Source of the DNA: JAVBPR01 sp031549485
Lineage (GTDB): Bacteria > Bacillota > Clostridia > Oscillospirales > Feifaniaceae
NCBI GenBank assembly: GCA_031549485.1
Contig: JAVBPR010000010.1
Location: 1 to 64,000 of the forward strand
Direction: 5' to 3'
Length of the DNA: 64,000 bases
In this document: positions 42,362 to 50,834 of the stretch, piece after piece
Numbering within the stretch: the first letter of the stretch is position 1
Layout of the letters: each line of letters begins with the position of its first letter
The notes under the pieces: generated by a model
Told to the model about the DNA's origin: nothing
Seen by the model: only the letters and a program-made list of their open reading frames with translations
The model's database searches: none
Made by a program: the position numbers and the translations under genes

Positions 42362-43342
42362 GTGAAAAAGATTTTGATATTTTTAACGGTGATTTTGGCG
42401 GTGCTTTTGGCGATTCCGCTTTCAATTTCATATTTTACCGGAGCTATCAAAACCGATGTGCCGGTGCATGTGCCGGGAGCGGGTTCGGGCGAGGTAAGCG
42501 AAAAAACGATGAAGCTCTTAAACACGCAAAGCGGCGAGATAAAAGAGCTATCAATAGAGGAATATATCGCGGATATCATGGCGGCGGAAATACCGGCAGC
42601 TTACGGTGAAGAGGCGCTGAAAGCCCAAGCGGTTGCAACGCGAAGCCTGCTCATTTACAGGCTTCCGGTAAGCGCGAAAAAAGAGGGGCACGGCGGCGCT
42701 GATTTTTGCGACAATTTCGACTGTTGCAAAGCATTCAAAACCGACGAGGAAAAGAAAGCCGCGTGGGGCGAAAACTATGAAAAAAACAGCGAAAAAATTG
42801 CCGATGCCGTCGCGAAAACAAAAACCGAAATTATGACCTTCGGCGGGGAGGCTGTTTCGTCGCTTTATTTCCCGTTTAGCGCGGGGAAAACCGAAACCTG
42901 CGCCGATATTCTCGGCGAAAACCTGCCGTATCTCATCAGCGTGGACAGTAATTGGGACAAAAGAAATCCGGAATATAAAAGCACGGTGAAAATAAATAAA
43001 GCTGATTTTTTTGAGAAGATGAAATCCGCGGGGGAAACGTATACAGAGCTTCCGCCGGATCAGGCAGTCGGGGAAATTTCGAAAACTACGGTGGGCGGGG
43101 TAAAGAAAATAACTATTTGCAACGTCGATTTCGACGGGATGACGGCGATGCGGTTTTTCGGCTTGATGGGGCTGAATTTTGAGCTTGATTACATAGAACC
43201 TAATTTTATATTTACCGTTTACGGCGCGGGGCACGGCGTCGGAATGAGCCAGTACGGCGCGGAAGAGATGTTTAAAGACGGAAAAACATATCGCGAGATT
43301 TTGTCGCATTATTATACGGGTGTTAGCTTTGAAAAGAATTAA
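42362..43342 (+). CDS. spoIID: Stage II sporulation protein D
   Basis: Membrane-anchored lytic transglycosylase of the engulfment machinery (DMP complex). 326 residues: N-terminal anchor (about 3-22), then the SpoIID domain with LSIEEYIADIMAAEIPAAYGE and ALKAQAVATRSLL, the Cys-rich insert DFCDNFDCCKAF, and the closing GAGHGVGMSQYGA. GTG start. It precedes spoIIQ by 108 bp, and in known spore formers both act at engulfment. In B. subtilis the gene is sigma-E dependent; I see a -35-like GTATATT but no matching -10. Confidence 0.93.
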   Translation: MKKILIFLTVILAVLLAIPLSISYFTGAIKTDVPVHVPGAGSGEVSEKTMKLLNTQSGEIKELSIEEYIADIMAAEIPAAYGEEALKAQAVATRSLLIYRLPVSAKKEGHGGADFCDNFDCCKAFKTDEEKKAAWGENYEKNSEKIADAVAKTKTEIMTFGGEAVSSLYFPFSAGKTETCADILGENLPYLISVDSNWDKRNPEYKSTVKINKADFFEKMKSAGETYTELPPDQAVGEISKTTVGGVKKITICNVDFDGMTAMRFFGLMGLNFELDYIEPNFIFTVYGAGHGVGMSQYGAEEMFKDGKTYREILSHYYTGVSFEKN

Positions 43343-43368
43343 AAAAAGCATTTTTTAAGTTAATTAAT

Positions 43369-43398
43369 GTATATTTTTGGCTTCTTGCGGAGAGAATA
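43369..43398 (+). promoter_or_regulatory. Sigma-F-type promoter of spoIIQ
   Basis: GTATA (43369-43373), 15-bp spacer, and GGAGAGAATA (43389-43398), which matches every position of the sigma-F/sigma-G -10 consensus GGNNANAHTR. spoIIQ is a forespore sigma-F gene in B. subtilis. Confidence 0.75.
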
Positions 43399-43450
43399 AC
43401 AACACAAATTATTTGCCAAAAGGCACACTTTTGGCTGAATTGGAGTTGTT

Positions 43451-44215
43451 ATGAGTAACAATAGAAGAGTGAGAATGGGCGGAGAAAAGAAAAGCGGCTT
43501 TGCGGCTTTTATGGCAAAACGGGGCTTTTTTGTCATCCTTGCGGTTTTCGCCGTGATAATAAGTATTTCCGCGATGTCGGCCGCGAGAAACAGCGTCAAA
43601 CCGCCTGAATTTGATGGTTTTGATATTGAAAGTAATTTTGACGCGTCCGATGTGCTGACACCGCAAGACGATGTTGTCGATAAAAAAGAAGACCCGCCTG
43701 TGGAAAGCAAGCCCGAAACAGATGAAAAACCGTCGCCCGAGGGCGACGATGTCTCGGTCGAAACCGAGGTTAAGGTCGAAAATGTAACCGATAGCGACCT
43801 TCCGATGAAGTTTTCCTTCCCGCTTGTCGGAGATATAATGTGGGAATATTCGGGCGATGAGCTTGTTTACAGCGAAACTATGGAAGATTACCGCCAGCAT
43901 ACCGGAATTGATATCGCCGCAGAAGCGGGCACCGAAGTAAAAGCAATAGAAAAAGGCGTTATTTCTGGGATATATTATGACGATATGTGGGGACAGGTAA
44001 TTGTAATATCCCACCCCGGCGAGTATAAAAGCTATTACAAATGCCTTGCCGCCGATATGCCGAGCGATATAAAACCGAACTCGCAGGTAAAAAAAGGTCA
44101 GCTTCTTGGAAAAGTCGGCGAAAACCTTATTGAATCAGCGCTTCCGCCTCATTTGCATCTTGAAATGCAAGCGGCAGGAAAATATATTGATGCGTTAAAT
44201 GAGCTTGAAAAATAA
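43451..44215 (+). CDS. spoIIQ: SpoIIQ-like M23 peptidase-family protein
   Basis: 254 residues. N-terminal cytoplasmic tail, one membrane helix (about 25-45), an acidic linker, and a C-terminal LytM/M23 domain. The zinc ligands are intact: HTGIDIA (His and Asp) and HLHLE. In spore formers this forespore membrane protein joins mother-cell SpoIIIAH to form the intercellular channel; it is consistent with clostridial SpoIIQ, where the metal site is often retained, whereas B. subtilis SpoIIQ has lost a ligand. Transcribed from a sigma-F promoter. Confidence 0.9.
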   Translation: MSNNRRVRMGGEKKSGFAAFMAKRGFFVILAVFAVIISISAMSAARNSVKPPEFDGFDIESNFDASDVLTPQDDVVDKKEDPPVESKPETDEKPSPEGDDVSVETEVKVENVTDSDLPMKFSFPLVGDIMWEYSGDELVYSETMEDYRQHTGIDIAAEAGTEVKAIEKGVISGIYYDDMWGQVIVISHPGEYKSYYKCLAADMPSDIKPNSQVKKGQLLGKVGENLIESALPPHLHLEMQAAGKYIDALNELEK

Positions 44216-44249
44216 AATATAGGCGGCAGATGCCGCCTATATTTTTTTG
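44216..44249. terminator. Bidirectional terminator spoIIQ / GDPD gene
   Basis: AAATATAGGCGGCA / TGCCGCCTATATTT stem, 2-nt loop, then T tract. It overlaps the end of the convergent GDPD gene. Confidence 0.9.
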
Positions 44250-44851
44250 GCTTTCGGGATATCGTTTGTTATTATCGCGTTTATTTTCATTCGTGCGAGC
44301 CGCCGCATTGTAAAAAGGCTGTTTACCGTATAAGTATTTATCGGAAGGTCGGCGGCGCGCGCCGCTTTGACAAATTTTCGGTTTATAAGGCTGAAATGTG
44401 GATGGATATAATCGGCTGACATCGAAACTGCCTGCTCGACCGCGTTTATAGTTCCGGCGCGGCAGAGAAGACCGATGGGGAATTTGCTTTTTTCCCGAAA
44501 TGCGATGAGCGCGGTTTTTGAAAAGCTCGAAATGATAAAATTGCAACCTTCAAATGCCGCGAGGGCTTCGGCAACAGCGTAACCGACCGCTTGTGCATCG
44601 TCGTCATCGGCTTTGATTTCTATGTTCAATAACTTGTCGCTATATTTTTTAAGAAAGCTCAAAAAATCGGGAAGTTCCTCGCCCGGAAGCGGCGGATCAT
44701 GCTTTATAACAAGGCTGCCGCCGTCGCCAAACCGGACATCGAGCTCGATTCCGTCCGCGCCGAGAGCAAAGGCGTTATCAAAGCTCTCAAAAGTATTTTC
44801 CGGCGCGGTATTAGGCGCACCGCGATGGCCTATAATAAGCGGTTTGTGCAT
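44237..44851 (-). CDS. Glycerophosphodiester phosphodiesterase
   Basis: Hydrolyses glycerophosphodiesters to glycerol 3-phosphate and an alcohol. 204 residues, on the short side. GDPD motifs: IIGHRGAPNTAPENT (catalytic His and Arg), IELDVRFG (metal Glu/Asp) and IKHDPPLPG (catalytic His). No signal peptide, so a cytosolic enzyme of the UgpQ type. The gene is divergent from the AroC-like gene and convergent with spoIIQ. Confidence 0.88.
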   Translation of the reverse strand: MHKPLIIGHRGAPNTAPENTFESFDNAFALGADGIELDVRFGDGGSLVIKHDPPLPGEELPDFLSFLKKYSDKLLNIEIKADDDDAQAVGYAVAEALAAFEGCNFIISSFSKTALIAFREKSKFPIGLLCRAGTINAVEQAVSMSADYIHPHFSLINRKFVKAARAADLPINTYTVNSLFTMRRLARMKINAIITNDIPKAKKI

Positions 44852-44922
44852 ATTCTCAGCTCCTTTTATGATATTGTAACATAATTTAAAAAATGGTAAA
44901 ATACAAAAAAGGAGGCGAGCGC

Positions 44923-45954
44923 ATGAGTAAAATCAAAACGACCTTTTTCGGAGAGGCGTCTTCCGAGTTTTGCGGCTGCATTATCGAGGGGATACCCGCC
45001 GGATTTGAAATTGACATGCAAGACCTCAAAATTGAGCTCGGCAGAAGCGCGGATTATCATGAAATGCTCTTTTCCGCGCGAATGACAAAACCGGCATTTA
45101 AGATAGTTTCGGGCGTTAAAGATAATGTCGCCACCGGCGAAGAACTTACGGTTGTGATTAAAAACGCGCAAGCGTATTTTGAGGACAGCGGCGTTCTGCG
45201 CCCCGGAAGCGGAGATTTCGGCCGATTCATCAAAAGCGGCGGCGCGGCGAATCTGAAAACAAGCGAAGAACCGGGAGATATCTATTGCTTTACTGCGGCC
45301 GGCGTAATCATCAAGCAGCTCCTTGCGGAGCAGGGAATTTACATAGGTTCGCATATCGCCGCGCTCGGCAGTGTGACCGACGAGGAGATAGATTTGGAAT
45401 ATAAATCTATCGACGAAGTGACCGAGATATTATGCCGCGCGCTTCCCGTTTTTAACGCCGATATTATTTCGTATATGAAAAAAAACGCCGAGGAATACAG
45501 CGCTGCGGGCGACACCATCGGAGGGGTTATAGAATGCTTTGCGCTTAACCTTCCCGCAGGACTCGGCGGGAAATTTTACGACAGCATACAAAGCAAAATT
45601 TCATCCGCTCTTTTTGCGCTTCCGGGCGTTTGCGGCGCGGAATTTTCCGATGGTTTTGCCGCGGCGCGAAGAAGCGGCAAAAAAACGGTGGACGAGCTTT
45701 CGGCCGCCGCGGGAAGAATATCTCCGATTACAAATAACGGCAAGGGAATCGACGGAGGCTATTCAAACGGGCTTCCGCTTATTGTGAGCGTTTCGGTTCT
45801 TCCGTCGCCCGGCATCGGTATGCCGCTGCGGACGGTAGACTATTACGATTATACAGAGCGAGTTTATAAAGGAGACGCGAAAATCTGCAATCCGCTACTT
45901 TTGCTCCCCGCGGTTGAAGGGGCTTTTTCGATGGCGGTATATAATTTGATATAG
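44923..45954 (+). CDS. Chorismate-synthase-like protein lacking known active-site residues
   Basis: 343 residues co-linear with chorismate synthase (EPSP to chorismate, FMN-dependent): FFGE near the start, IPAGFEID, GDTIGGVIECFALNLPAGLGG, and TNNGKGIDGGYSNGLPL. Nevertheless the invariant blocks are changed: GESHG reads GEASS (catalytic His lost), RPGHAD reads RPGSGD (second His lost), GGGRSSARET is absent, and the C-terminal GRHDPC reads GDAKIC. I infer a protein that no longer makes chorismate, with the fold kept and perhaps another ligand. ATG 44923 follows AAAGGAGGCGAGCG. It has its own terminator and no aro neighbours. Confidence 0.75.
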   Translation: MSKIKTTFFGEASSEFCGCIIEGIPAGFEIDMQDLKIELGRSADYHEMLFSARMTKPAFKIVSGVKDNVATGEELTVVIKNAQAYFEDSGVLRPGSGDFGRFIKSGGAANLKTSEEPGDIYCFTAAGVIIKQLLAEQGIYIGSHIAALGSVTDEEIDLEYKSIDEVTEILCRALPVFNADIISYMKKNAEEYSAAGDTIGGVIECFALNLPAGLGGKFYDSIQSKISSALFALPGVCGAEFSDGFAAARRSGKKTVDELSAAAGRISPITNNGKGIDGGYSNGLPLIVSVSVLPSPGIGMPLRTVDYYDYTERVYKGDAKICNPLLLLPAVEGAFSMAVYNLI

Positions 45955-45956
45955 CG

Positions 45957-45985
45957 AAAACGCCCGAAACCGGGCGTTTTCTTTT
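45957..45985 (+). terminator. Terminator after the AroC-like gene
   Basis: AAAACGCCCG / CGGGCGTTTT stem, loop AAAC, then CTTTT. Confidence 0.9.
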
Positions 45986-45988
45986 ACC

Positions 45989-46018
45989 TTGACAAAAGGT
46001 TCTATGTATCTATATAAT
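45989..46018 (+). promoter_or_regulatory. Sigma-A promoter of rny
   Basis: TTGACA (45989-45994) and TATAAT (46013-46018), 18-bp spacer. Confidence 0.8.
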
Positions 46019-46077
46019 TAATAGAGTTATTTATTACAAGTTATATTTCATAGGATAAATTAAAATGGAGGTACTGC

Positions 46078-47631
46078 ATGCCGGTAGGGACACAAATCCT
46101 TGTTATTGTCGGCGGCGTACTTGTCGGACTTCTAATCGGTATTCTTTGTGGGTACTCTTATAGAAAACGTGTGTTTGAATCAAAAATCGGCTCGGCCGAA
46201 ACAGAGGCGACACGACTGATTAACGAAGCGATAAAGAACGCTGAAGCCAAGAAAAAGGAGCTTCTTTTAGAAGCAAAAGAGGAAATATTAAAAAACAAAA
46301 CAGAAGCTGAAAACGACCTTAAAGAAAGGCGCGAAGAGGTAAAAAGGCAAGAGCGCAGAATTCAGCAAAAAGAAGAATCGCTTGATAAAAAAAGCGATCA
46401 GCTTGAAGCCAAAACAGAGCTTTTGCAGTCAAAACTCGGGGAAATCGACGCCCAGCAAGAACAGTTAAATGAGGGAATCAAAAACCAGTGGACAAAACTT
46501 GAGGAAATTTCGGGTTATACGGTAGAACAGGCGAAAGCCTATTTGCTTGAAAACCTTGAAAACGAAATCAAGCACGAAGCCGCCGTGAAAATCAAAGAGG
46601 TTGAGCAACGCCTCAAAGAGGAAAGCGAGCAAAAAGCGCGCGAAGTTGTCACAATCGCAATTCAAAAATATGCGGCGGACTATGTCGCGGAGACCACCGT
46701 TTCGGTTGTTCCGCTTCCTAACGATGAGATGAAAGGCCGGATTATCGGCCGCGAGGGCAGAAACATCCGCGCTATTGAAACCATGACAGGCGTTGACCTT
46801 ATCATCGACGACACCCCCGAAGCAATCACAATATCGAGCTTCGATCCGGTAAGGCGCGAAATCGCGCGCCAGTCGCTTGAAAGGCTTATTTCGGACGGCC
46901 GCATTCATCCCGCTAAAATCGAAGAGACGATAGAAAAAGTTAAGCGCGATGTCGATGCCGTTATCAAAAAAGAGGGCGAGGCTGCGGCGTTCGATACCGG
47001 CGTGCACAATCTGCATCCCGAGCTGGTCAAACTTCTCGGACGCCTTAAATACCGCACAAGCTATGGTCAAAACGTGCTTATGCATTCTATCGAGGTCGCG
47101 CATATCGCCGGAATTATGGCGGCGGAACTTAAAATCGATGTAAACGGCGCGAAAAGAGCGGGTCTCCTTCATGATATCGGTAAGGCTCTTGACCACGAGA
47201 TGGAAGGTTCGCATATCGAAATCGGCGTCGAAGTCGCGCGGAAATATAAGGAAAACGAAAATATTATCCACGCTATCGAAGCGCATCACGGCGATGTTGA
47301 ACCGCATACGCTTATCGCTTGCCTGATTCAGGCGGCGGACGCAATTTCTGCGGCAAGACCGGGGGCAAGGCGCGAGAATCTCGAAGCGTACATAAAACGT
47401 CTTGAGAAGCTCGAAGAAATTGCCTGCGAATTCGAAGGCGTAGAGCGCTCGTTTGCAATCCAGGCGGGCAGAGAAGTCAGAATCATGGTAAAACCCGAAA
47501 TCGTAAACGACGACACGATGACCTTGCTTGCAAGGGATATCGTTAAGCGTATCGAAGAAGAGCTTGAATATCCGGGACAGATAAAAGTGCATATCATTCG
47601 CGAAAGCAGAGCGATTGATTACGCAAAATAA
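46078..47631 (+). CDS. rny: Ribonuclease Y
   Basis: Membrane-anchored endoribonuclease that starts mRNA turnover. 517 residues: N-terminal membrane helix (about 4-26), a long coiled coil (about 30-200), KH domain GRIIGREGRNIRAIE, and HD domain with GLLHDIGKALDHE and IEAHHGDVE. Length equals that of the B. subtilis enzyme. It opens the cluster with ymdB and pgeF, an arrangement shared by many Firmicutes. Confidence 0.96.
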   Translation: MPVGTQILVIVGGVLVGLLIGILCGYSYRKRVFESKIGSAETEATRLINEAIKNAEAKKKELLLEAKEEILKNKTEAENDLKERREEVKRQERRIQQKEESLDKKSDQLEAKTELLQSKLGEIDAQQEQLNEGIKNQWTKLEEISGYTVEQAKAYLLENLENEIKHEAAVKIKEVEQRLKEESEQKAREVVTIAIQKYAADYVAETTVSVVPLPNDEMKGRIIGREGRNIRAIETMTGVDLIIDDTPEAITISSFDPVRREIARQSLERLISDGRIHPAKIEETIEKVKRDVDAVIKKEGEAAAFDTGVHNLHPELVKLLGRLKYRTSYGQNVLMHSIEVAHIAGIMAAELKIDVNGAKRAGLLHDIGKALDHEMEGSHIEIGVEVARKYKENENIIHAIEAHHGDVEPHTLIACLIQAADAISAARPGARRENLEAYIKRLEKLEEIACEFEGVERSFAIQAGREVRIMVKPEIVNDDTMTLLARDIVKRIEEELEYPGQIKVHIIRESRAIDYAK

Positions 47632-47638
47632 AAATCAG

Positions 47639-47667
47639 AGGGCGGGCGGAAGTGCCCGCCCTTTTTA
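47639..47667 (+). terminator. Hairpin terminator between rny and ymdB
   Basis: AGGGCGGGC / GCCCGCCCT stem with T tract. ymdB begins 12 bp later, so some read-through or a weak separate promoter must be assumed. Confidence 0.8.
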
Positions 47668-47678
47668 AGCGGTGATAT

Positions 47679-48452
47679 ATGAATATAATTTTTATAGGCG
47701 ACGTTGTCGGCGCGGCAGGAATGCGAATAATAGAGAGCAAACTTTGGGGGCTTCGTAAATTTTACAGCGCCGACATTGTCATATGTAACGGCGAAAATGC
47801 TTCGGTGGGCAACGGGCTGCTTCCAAGCGAAGCCGATAGGCTTGTCTCCGCAGGAGTTGATGTTATAACCGGCGGAAATCATATCTTTTCCCGCCGAGAA
47901 CTTCACGAGCGGCTCGACCTTTGCCAAAATGTTTTGCGGCCCGCAAATTACCCGCACGCCGCCGTCGGAACAGGCGAATATATTTTCAGGGGCGAAAAAT
48001 GCGATGTGCTTGTTTTGAATCTCGGCGGAAAAACATTTATGGACGGCACAGATAACCCGTTTCATAAGGCGGACGAACTTCTTAAAAAACCTTCCTTGCC
48101 CGCTGTAAAGGTCGTTGACTTTCATGCCGAAACCACCAGCGAAAAAAGGACTATGGGATTTTATCTCGGCGGCAGGGTAACCGCCGTTATCGGAACGCAT
48201 ACGCATGTTACGACGGCTGACGAAGAAATTATCGACGGGCAAACGGCATATATTACCGATATCGGGATGACGGGGGATTTGAATTCGGTTATCGGCGTAA
48301 AAAAAGAAATAATTATCGAAAGATTTCTAAGCTCGATGCCGCAGCGGCATTTTCAGGCGGAAGGGGAAGCAACCTTGAATTTCGCGCTTATCGAGGCGGA
48401 CGAAAAAACAGGAAAAGCTCTTTCGATTACCCGTATTTCGGTAAAAGAATAA
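47679..48452 (+). CDS. ymdB: YmdB-type metallophosphoesterase (TIGR00282)
   Basis: 257 residues; cytosolic 2',3'-cyclic nucleotide phosphodiesterase family that affects biofilm and motility decisions in Bacillus. Metal ligands appear in IFIGDVVGAAG, CNGENASVGNG, TGGNHIF, DFHAETTSEK and IGTHTHVTTAD. The position after rny is typical. GCGGTGAT is the likely ribosome site. Confidence 0.92.
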   Translation: MNIIFIGDVVGAAGMRIIESKLWGLRKFYSADIVICNGENASVGNGLLPSEADRLVSAGVDVITGGNHIFSRRELHERLDLCQNVLRPANYPHAAVGTGEYIFRGEKCDVLVLNLGGKTFMDGTDNPFHKADELLKKPSLPAVKVVDFHAETTSEKRTMGFYLGGRVTAVIGTHTHVTTADEEIIDGQTAYITDIGMTGDLNSVIGVKKEIIIERFLSSMPQRHFQAEGEATLNFALIEADEKTGKALSITRISVKE

Positions 48453-48491
48453 ACGCGCGAAAACTCAAGTTTTGCGGACAAAGGATACAAG

Positions 48492-49265
48492 GTGGAAAAA
48501 TTTTATTTTGAAGAAACAAACGGAATAAAGTTCTTGAAATCGGCGGCGCTTGCGGCGCTCGGGGTAGTCCACGGCTTCCCCACAAGAGCCGGCGGTGTTT
48601 CAAAAGGGCATTGCGACTCGCTTAATTTCGGATATAACCGCGGCGACGACGAGAACGCCGTTGCCGAAAATTATAATCGGCTTAAAGCCGCCCTTAGCAT
48701 GTCGGAAGCAAAACTCTATTATAATCAGCAGGTTCATTCGGGAATTGTGCGAAAGGCGGATATTCAGCCGTCTCCCGCGCCGCAGGCGGACGGACTGGTG
48801 ACCAACGAAAAGGGCGCTCTATTACTTGCTTTTTATGCCGACTGTGTGCCTGTTTTGCTTTATGACCACGAAAAAAAAGTTATTGCCGCTGTTCATTCGG
48901 GCTGGAAAGGTACCGCGGCGAGAATAGCGGGAGAGGCCGCTATGCAAATGACGAGGCTTTTCGGATGTGAGCAAAAAAATATTATCGCCGCTATCGGACC
49001 TTGCATCTGCAAAAACTGTTACGAGGTGGGAGGCGAGGTCGAGTCGGAATTTTCGAAAGCGGGACTTTCTAAAGCCTTTTCTGATAATCATGCGGATTTA
49101 ACGCTGGCAAACGAGATAATTTTGCTTGAAGCGGGCTTGCAAAAAAGCAATATTTCAAGCTCGAATATTTGTACCTGCTGTGATAAAGAGTTTTTTTCGC
49201 ACAGGAGAATGGGCGACACAAGAGGAGTTCACGCGGCGGCGATTGCGCTAAAAACGGAGAATTAA
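48492..49265 (+). CDS. pgeF: Peptidoglycan editing factor PgeF (YlmD/YfiH family)
   Basis: 257 residues. This cupro/zinc-dependent family removes wrongly incorporated L-Ser from UDP-MurNAc peptides; older names are laccase-domain or polyphenol oxidase. Ligand residues: VHSGWKGTAARI (His), GPCICKNCYEVG (Cys), and the upstream DCVPVLL. GTG start at 48492 with AAAGGATACAA. It precedes the lipoprotein gene by 1 bp, so they are coupled. Confidence 0.9.
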   Translation: MEKFYFEETNGIKFLKSAALAALGVVHGFPTRAGGVSKGHCDSLNFGYNRGDDENAVAENYNRLKAALSMSEAKLYYNQQVHSGIVRKADIQPSPAPQADGLVTNEKGALLLAFYADCVPVLLYDHEKKVIAAVHSGWKGTAARIAGEAAMQMTRLFGCEQKNIIAAIGPCICKNCYEVGGEVESEFSKAGLSKAFSDNHADLTLANEIILLEAGLQKSNISSSNICTCCDKEFFSHRRMGDTRGVHAAAIALKTEN

Positions 49266-49266
49266 A

Positions 49267-50793
49267 ATGAAAAAAATCATTCTTTTATTTATTTTGCTTG
49301 CTTTTCTTCTTGCCGGATGCAACAAAACCGAAAACGGCGGAATATCTATCGGCACACAGGAAGAAGAGCGCAAAAAACTCATCTATGACTGCGGTATCGC
49401 CGCAAGTTTTAGTGCTTCTTTTAATCCGATAATTACCGATAACGGATATAATTTTGAGCTTTCGTCGATGCTTTTTGATAAACTTTTTGAAATTAATGAT
49501 AATTTTATTCCGGTTCCGGCTGTGGCAAAATCAGCCGAAATGGAGCAGGACGGAAAACTGTGCAGAATAATTGTTAGGGACGGAATAAGTTTTTCGGACG
49601 GCTCAAATTTGACCGCTACCGATGTTGAAAAAAGCCTTAAACTTGCAAAAGAAAATCCGGCAAGCCACTATCGGGAAAGGCTTTCAAATGTCGAAATGAT
49701 AACGGTCATAAGCGGCTCGGAGCTTGAAATAACGCTTACAAAACCGAATACTAATTTTCCCGCGATGCTCGCTATTCCGATAATAAAAAACGGAAACGCG
49801 TCCGCAAAGCCGATAGGCAGCGGAAAATATGAATTTGACGGAGAAAATAAACTTGTTGCAAACGAAAATTGGGCGCTCGGCACGGTTGAAACGGTAAAGT
49901 CGATAAATCTTATCGATGTAAAAAACAATGAAGAAGTTATCGAAAAATTAGCGTCCGACGAAATCGACTTTGCATTTTTTTCCTCCTCCGAAATAAGCAG
50001 ACTGTCGCTTGTGGGGAACTATACTTTCTGCTCTGCGGCGACAAACGAAATTTGCTATCTCGGCGTCGCTTCGGGCGGGCGGCTTCGCGACACGAAAATG
50101 AGAAGGGCGATAAGCGCGATAATCGACAGGGGCGGAATTATAAAAGAAGCGCTTGCGGGGAACGCTTATGCCACTATTTCCCCTATAAATCCCGCGTGGG
50201 AGCTTTATAAATCGCCTTCGATTTCAGATAATGCCGCGGAAATACTCGAAGAGCTCGGATACAGAAAAGACGCAACCGGGTTTTACAAGAAAAACGGAAA
50301 TAATTTTTCGCTTACCGTCGGTGTAAACGAAAACAGCTTTACCCTTGTTGAGGTTGCGAAAGCGTTTGCACGCAACATGCAGGCGGCTGGGATAGAAGTC
50401 AAGATAGCACGTCAGGGCGATTCGAATTTCAGCGCCGCCTGTGCAAACGGAACTATCGATATTTATATTTCGCTTGTAAAAATCACGCCTGATATGAATG
50501 TCGGCGCAATTTGCGGCGCATCGGGCGCGCTTAATTTCGGGCATACAGGTTCGGCTGAGGCCGATGCGGCGATAGCCGGATTTTTTGCCGCCTCTCCGGA
50601 CGAAAGCGCGAATGCGGCATCGGTGATGGTATCCGCGCTTTATAATGAGCAAAATGTGATCCCGCTGTATTATAATACGGTTTCGGTGATTTTTAAGCGC
50701 GCGCTCGGGGCTGAGCTTTCGCCGAATCCGTATGATCCTTATGCGGGCCTTGAAAATATATTTAACGAACTTGATAACAAACCCGAAGAATAA
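49267..50793 (+). CDS. Solute-binding lipoprotein, oligopeptide/dipeptide family 5
   Basis: 508 residues. Lipoprotein signal with lipobox LLAGC (Cys18). SBP_bac_5 features: LSSMLFDKLFEI, the DGISFSDGSNLTATDVEKSL block, and a late segment RDTKMRRAISAIIDRGGIIKEAL. It should bind peptides or related solutes outside the membrane, but no cognate ABC permease or ATPase gene is nearby. The stop overlaps an ATG in the next gene's 5' region. Confidence 0.88.
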   Translation: MKKIILLFILLAFLLAGCNKTENGGISIGTQEEERKKLIYDCGIAASFSASFNPIITDNGYNFELSSMLFDKLFEINDNFIPVPAVAKSAEMEQDGKLCRIIVRDGISFSDGSNLTATDVEKSLKLAKENPASHYRERLSNVEMITVISGSELEITLTKPNTNFPAMLAIPIIKNGNASAKPIGSGKYEFDGENKLVANENWALGTVETVKSINLIDVKNNEEVIEKLASDEIDFAFFSSSEISRLSLVGNYTFCSAATNEICYLGVASGGRLRDTKMRRAISAIIDRGGIIKEALAGNAYATISPINPAWELYKSPSISDNAAEILEELGYRKDATGFYKKNGNNFSLTVGVNENSFTLVEVAKAFARNMQAAGIEVKIARQGDSNFSAACANGTIDIYISLVKITPDMNVGAICGASGALNFGHTGSAEADAAIAGFFAASPDESANAASVMVSALYNEQNVIPLYYNTVSVIFKRALGAELSPNPYDPYAGLENIFNELDNKPEE

Positions 50794-50834
50794 TGCGCAT
50801 GCGGTTTTATTCTTCAAAAAAGGAAGTGGTGCAA

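Noticed and set aside
46465..47592. Long open frame opposite to rny (375 codons)
   Set aside because: It mirrors the rny coding frame, with no ribosome site or recognisable domain; antisense shadow of codon bias.
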